Program-made: the position numbers and the translations under genes | From: Syntrophomonadaceae bacterium | GTDB lineage: Bacteria; Bacillota; Syntrophomonadia; Syntrophomonadales; Syntrophothermaceae | Reading direction: 5' to 3' | Length of the DNA: 9,359 nucleotides | Assembly (NCBI GenBank): GCA_029907055.1 | Contig: JARYMO010000048.1 | Location: forward strand, 1 to 9,359 | The notes under the pieces: generated by a model | The model's input: the letters and a program-made list of their open reading frames with translations, nothing else | Databases searched by the model: none | Told to the model about the DNA's origin: nothing | In this document: positions 6,463 through 9,359 of the stretch, one piece after another | How the letters are laid out: every line of letters begins with the position of its first letter | How positions within the stretch are numbered: the first letter of the stretch is position 1

Positions 6463-7797
6463 TCAGGCGCTCTCGGCCGGGCAGGGGCCCTTCAGCCGCT
6501 CCGGCAACAGGTCGTTGCGGATGAGGTCTTCGTAGGACTCGCGACGCACGATCAGTTCGGCGCGTCCGTCACCCACCAGCACCATGGCCGGGCGGGGAAT
6601 GCGGTTGTAGTTGCTGGACATGGAGTAGTTGTAGGCCCCGGTGGCAAAGGTCACCAGCAGGTCGCCCGCCTGCGGGCTGGGCAAGCGCACGTCCCACAAC
6701 AACATGTCACCCGACTCGCAGCACCTTCCCGCCACCGATACCATCTCGTCTGCCGCTTCCCGCATGCGGTTGGCGATGACTGCCTCGTACCGGGAGCCAT
6801 AGAGCGCGGGACGCGGGTTGTCAGTCATACCCCCGTCCACCGCCACGTACCTGCGCACCCCGGGGATGTGCTTGGAAGACCCGACGGTGTAGACGGTGAT
6901 GCCGGCCGGCCCCGCGATCGCCCGCCCCGGCTCCACGATAACCTTGGGCATGGGCAGCCCCAGGTGGTCCAGCCGGGCACGCAGGGTGGTCATGACCGCG
7001 TTGGCCCACCGTTCGGGGCGGTCCGGCGTGTCGCCTTCCACGTAACGGATACCGAACCCGCCACCCATATTCAGTTCCCGCAGGTGGACCCCGGTGGCGG
7101 CGTGGACCTCGGCCAGGAAATCGGCCATCACCTCGGTGGCGTGGGCGTACGACTCCATCTCGAAAATCTGGGACCCGATGTGGCAGTGCAACCCGGTCAG
7201 CTCCAGCTCGGGAGCGGCCAGCGCCTCCCTGACGGCCTGCAAGGCGTCGCCGGTGGGGAGGGTAAAGCCGAACTTGGAGTCAATCTGGCCGGTGCGCACA
7301 TACTCGTGGGTGTGCGCCTCCACCCCGGGGGTGATGCGCAGCAGCACCGCCTGGCGGCGCCCCGCCGCCTGGCAGGCGATGCGCAGGCGCTCCATCTCGA
7401 AGTAGTTGTCGACCACGATGCGCCCTACCCCCGCCTGCAGCGCCATGGCCAGCTCTTCGTCCGTCTTGTTGTTGCCGTGGAAGAAGATGCGTTCGGGAGG
7501 AAACCCGGCTTTGAGCGCGGTGTACAATTCGCCTCCCGACACCACGTCCAGCCCCAGCCCCTCCTGGGCGACCATGGCGCACACCGCCAGGCAGGAGAGC
7601 GTCTTGCTGGCGTAGATGACCTGCGAATCACCGTACAGGGCAAATACCTCGCGGAACACCCGGCAGTTCTTCCTGAACTCGCCTTCGTCCAGCACGTACA
7701 GCGGGGTGCCGTACTCGCGCGCCAGATCCACCACATCGACGCCACCTACCACCAGGTGCCCCTGTTGGTTTACTTCAATGCCCGCGCCTCGCGGCAT
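6463..7797 (-). CDS. lysA: Diaminopimelate decarboxylase
   Basis: This PLP enzyme makes L-lysine and CO2 from meso-diaminopimelate, the last step of lysine synthesis, in the cytoplasm. It has 444 residues, a usual length. An N-terminal PLP barrel carries the Schiff-base lysine in IYASK (Lys65), HGNNK (107-111), HIGSQ (206-210), the phosphate-binding GGGFG (245-249) and EPGR (289-292). The C-terminal beta domain carries GRCCESGD, where Cys360 is the active-site cysteine reaching the partner subunit of the dimer, and ATGAYNYSMSSNYN (385-398). The ATG at 7797 has GAGGGG 4 bases upstream. GTG 7809, 7 bases after GGAGG, is an equally good alternative adding four residues. GTG 7827 is less likely because the main ribosome-binding site lies downstream of it. 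It has its own promoter and leader hairpin, so it need not depend on trpB transcription. Confidence 0.96.
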   Translation of the reverse strand: MPRGAGIEVNQQGHLVVGGVDVVDLAREYGTPLYVLDEGEFRKNCRVFREVFALYGDSQVIYASKTLSCLAVCAMVAQEGLGLDVVSGGELYTALKAGFPPERIFFHGNNKTDEELAMALQAGVGRIVVDNYFEMERLRIACQAAGRRQAVLLRITPGVEAHTHEYVRTGQIDSKFGFTLPTGDALQAVREALAAPELELTGLHCHIGSQIFEMESYAHATEVMADFLAEVHAATGVHLRELNMGGGFGIRYVEGDTPDRPERWANAVMTTLRARLDHLGLPMPKVIVEPGRAIAGPAGITVYTVGSSKHIPGVRRYVAVDGGMTDNPRPALYGSRYEAVIANRMREAADEMVSVAGRCCESGDMLLWDVRLPSPQAGDLLVTFATGAYNYSMSSNYNRIPRPAMVLVGDGRAELIVRRESYEDLIRNDLLPERLKGPCPAESA

Positions 7798-7888
7798 GGT
7801 ACCCCTCACATCCTTCCCTCCGGCCACGAAAAAGGGCTACTGTCATGCAATAGCCCTTGTGACCTCTATTCCCGCCTACCGCGTCATC
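7798..7888 (-). promoter_or_regulatory. lysA 5' leader with possible L-box-like elements
   Basis: The predicted ~90-nt leader contains GAATAGAGGTCACA (7871-7858), CAGTAG (7842-7837) and GGAGGGAAGGATGTGA (7821-7806). TCACA (7862-7858) can pair with TGTGA (7810-7806), which would exclude the GGTCAC/GTGGCC stem of the U-run hairpin. The order recalls the 5' half of lysine riboswitches (AGAGG then P2, an AGTA element, then GGGA). The 3' half, including the CCGAAG and GGCTGTCAA elements, is not there because lysA coding has begun. Treat it as a regulatory leader; riboswitch identity is unproven. Confidence 0.35.
7822..7864 (-). terminator. Hairpin with U-run in the lysA leader: attenuator or trpB terminator
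   Basis: On the minus strand AAGGGCTA (7858-7851) pairs with TAGCCCTT (7839-7832) across an 11-base loop and runs into TTTTT (7833-7829). The flanking GGTCAC (7864-7859) and GTGGCC (7827-7822) can form an outer 6-bp stem. It lies downstream of the lysA promoter and just before the lysA ribosome-binding site. That is the position of a transcription attenuator, although it could also end trpB read-through. The U-run is short, so its strength is uncertain. Confidence 0.6.
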
Positions 7889-7894
7889 GCTGCC

Positions 7895-7924
7895 ATTCTA
7901 TCACTCGCAAAAATCGCCTGTCAA
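7895..7924 (-). promoter_or_regulatory. Strong sigma-70-type promoter for lysA
   Basis: On the minus strand a consensus -35 TTGACA (7924-7919), an 18-bp spacer and -10 TAGAAT (7900-7895), preceded by TGA as an extended -10. Transcription should start near 7888. It lies between the trpB stop (7966) and lysA, in an unusually AT-rich stretch for this window, and gives lysA independent transcription. Confidence 0.8.
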
Positions 7925-7965
7925 ACGCCCTGCGCCAGGAATACACCATACATGACTAGCGGGCC

Positions 7966-9333
7966 CTACACCGACACCGCCGGCAGGTGAGCCAGGGAGG
8001 CCTGCAGGTCAGACTCGGCAAAGTCCACGTCTTCCATCCTGCCCCCCAGGTACATGTCGTACGCACTGAGGTCGAAGTGACCGTGGCCGCTCAGGCACAC
8101 GAGGATGCTGCGGGCCACCCCTTCCTCCCTGCCCTTGATGGCCTCGTCGATGGCCGCCCGCAGGGCATGGGCTGACTCGGGGGCGGGCAGGATGCCCTCG
8201 TGGCGGGCAAAGGTGACCGCCGCCTCGAAGACCGGCTTCTGGTAGTAGGCCGTCGCTTCTACCAGGCCATCCGCGTAAAGCTGGCTGACGATGGGTGACT
8301 CCCCGTGGTAGCGGAGCCCGCCCGCGTGAATGCCGGGGGGAACGAACTCGTGTCCCAGGGTGTACATCTTGACCACCGGGGCCAGTCCAGCAACGTCACC
8401 GTAGTCGTAGGCGAACGCCCCCCGGGTGAGGGTGGGACAGGCCGCCGGTTCGACCGCCAGCAGGCGGACCTTGCGTCCCGCCAGCTTGTCCGGTATGAAA
8501 GGCATGGCGATGCCACCGAAGTTGCTGCCACCGCCCACGCACCCGATCACTACGTCCGGGTAATCGTCGACCATTTCCATCTGCGCCTTGCACTCCTGCC
8601 CGATGACGGTCTGGTGCAGCACCACGTGGTTCAGCACGCTGCCCAGGGCGTAGTTGGTGTCTGGACGGCTGGCGGCATCCTCCACCGCTTCGCTGATGGC
8701 AATGCCCAGGCTGCCCATGGAGTCAGGGTTCCTGGCCAGGACGTCGCGTCCCGCCTGCGTGCGCGTGCTGGGGCTGGCAACCACCTCACCGCCGTACACC
8801 TCCATGATGGAGCGGCGGTATGGCTTCTGCTCGTAACTCACCTTGACCATGTACACCGTGCATTCCAGCCCGAACAGGCGGCAGGCCAGGGCGAGGGCGG
8901 TGCCCCACTGGCCGGCGCCGGTCTCGGTGGCGATGCGCTTGATGCCAGCCGCGCGGTTGTAGTATACCTGCGGGAGCGCGGTGTTGAGCTTGTGGCTGCC
9001 CACCGGGCTCACGCCCTCGTACTTGTAGTAGATGCGACAGGGAGTGTCCAGTGCCCTCTCCAGCCGGTGTGCCCGGTACAGCGGGCTGGGACGCCACAGC
9101 TTGTACAGTTCCTGCACCTCGGGAGGGATCTCGATGAAGCGCTCCAGCGACACTTCCTGCATGATGAGGTCCATGGGGAAGATGGCCGCCAGGTCATCGG
9201 GTCCGATCGGCTGCTTGGTCACCGGGTGCAGCGCTGGGGCCAGCGGGGTCGGCATGTCCGCCTGGACGTTGTACCAGTACTTGGGGATGCGGTCCTCGGG
9301 CAGGATGATCTTCGTCAGGTCGTCTCTGCTCAT
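7966..9333 (-). CDS. trpB: Tryptophan synthase beta subunit, TrpB2 class
   Basis: This PLP enzyme condenses indole with L-serine to give L-tryptophan. The 455-residue protein is complete. Its N-terminal extension, its length (classic TrpB is about 400 residues) and its motifs point to the TrpB2 subgroup. The PLP lysine is in VGSHKLN (111-117, Lys115). Other sites are ETGAGQWG (137-144), the cofactor-phosphate loop GGGSN (267-271), AVEP (293-296, Glu295), PESAHA (385-390) and SGHGHFD (415-421). ATG 9333 is preceded by GAGGAGAGGAGAGGAAA ending about 6 bases upstream. No trpA follows; the next gene is lysA, with its own promoter. TrpB2 enzymes often stand apart from trpA and do not form the usual tight alpha-beta complex, so indole salvage is a plausible role. 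Any promoter lies beyond the right edge. Confidence 0.95.
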   Translation of the reverse strand: MSRDDLTKIILPEDRIPKYWYNVQADMPTPLAPALHPVTKQPIGPDDLAAIFPMDLIMQEVSLERFIEIPPEVQELYKLWRPSPLYRAHRLERALDTPCRIYYKYEGVSPVGSHKLNTALPQVYYNRAAGIKRIATETGAGQWGTALALACRLFGLECTVYMVKVSYEQKPYRRSIMEVYGGEVVASPSTRTQAGRDVLARNPDSMGSLGIAISEAVEDAASRPDTNYALGSVLNHVVLHQTVIGQECKAQMEMVDDYPDVVIGCVGGGSNFGGIAMPFIPDKLAGRKVRLLAVEPAACPTLTRGAFAYDYGDVAGLAPVVKMYTLGHEFVPPGIHAGGLRYHGESPIVSQLYADGLVEATAYYQKPVFEAAVTFARHEGILPAPESAHALRAAIDEAIKGREEGVARSILVCLSGHGHFDLSAYDMYLGGRMEDVDFAESDLQASLAHLPAVSV

Positions 9334-9359
9334 CTCGGCTTTCCTCTCCTCTCCTCGTT

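Noticed and set aside
7790..7812. T-box-like string AGGGGTACCATGCCGCG near the lysA start.
   Set aside because: It resembles the T-box AGGGTGGTACCGCG only loosely, lacks an antiterminator partner in the right place, and the leader is too short for a specifier stem.
7870..7895. Six-codon reading frame (ATG GCA GCG ATG ACG CGG TAG) in the lysA leader as an attenuator peptide.
   Set aside because: It has no ribosome-binding site, contains no lysine codon, and its ATG lies at or before the predicted transcription start.
5845..7959. A plus-strand open frame of about 700 codons opposite lysA and the coiled-coil gene.
   Set aside because: It starts inside the ATP-grasp coding region in another frame and is antisense to lysA, whose motifs are complete. 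The product resembles no protein family.
1..9359. CRISPR arrays, insertion sequences, tRNA or rRNA genes, and prophage or toxin-antitoxin genes.
   Set aside because: I looked for regularly spaced direct repeats, terminal inverted repeats with transposase motifs, and cloverleaf-like segments, and saw none. The window is mostly housekeeping genes.

Overview
The window comes from a GC-rich bacterial chromosome (roughly two thirds G+C by eye). Codon use is strongly GC-biased, Shine-Dalgarno sites are purine-rich, and several -10 boxes are near-consensus TATAAT. The gene content is an N-terminal DHH/CBS/tRNA-nucleotidyltransferase fusion overlapping a site-2 protease, a lysA, and a class-2 trpB. 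Together these suggest a high-GC, possibly thermophilic member of the Bacillota (Clostridia or Moorella/Symbiobacterium-like lineages). That assignment is inference; no rRNA or other phylogenetic marker is present. I see no mobile element, CRISPR array, tRNA or rRNA.

Layout, left to right. (1) 1-3090, minus strand: an 881-residue DHH phosphoesterase + CBS pair + CCA-adding/poly(A)-polymerase-type nucleotidyltransferase. The start of an M50 (site-2 protease) gene overlaps its 3' end by 23 bases and runs off the left edge. (2) 3091-3401: a divergent control region. It has two outward-facing sigma-70-type promoters, a perfect 12-bp inverted repeat between them that overlaps the right promoter's -35, and a ~145-nt, stem-rich leader before the rightward gene. 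(3) 3402-6041, plus strand: an 879-residue protein with a PEP-synthase-type ATP-grasp (PPDK_N) core. A KaiC-like region lacking a P-loop precedes the core, and an unrecognised C-terminal domain follows it. (4) 6042-6177: a convergent gap with a GC-rich hairpin. (5) 6178-6357, minus strand: a 59-residue protein that is almost entirely one perfect heptad coiled coil, with its own -10 box. (6) 6463-7797, minus strand: lysA, with its own strong promoter and a leader hairpin ending in five U residues. (7) 7966-9333, minus strand: a complete stand-alone TrpB2.

Functionally these are mostly housekeeping genes: tRNA 3'-end synthesis and nucleotide phosphoester hydrolysis, membrane proteolysis, the last step of lysine synthesis, and tryptophan synthesis or indole salvage. 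The least ordinary parts are the KaiC-like/ATP-grasp protein with its elaborate upstream region, and the lysA leader. For several genes the longest open frame overstates the 5' end. In two of them (the DHH fusion and the small coiled-coil gene) an in-frame ATG lies inside the -10 box and cannot be the start; GTG codons with good ribosome-binding sites are used instead.
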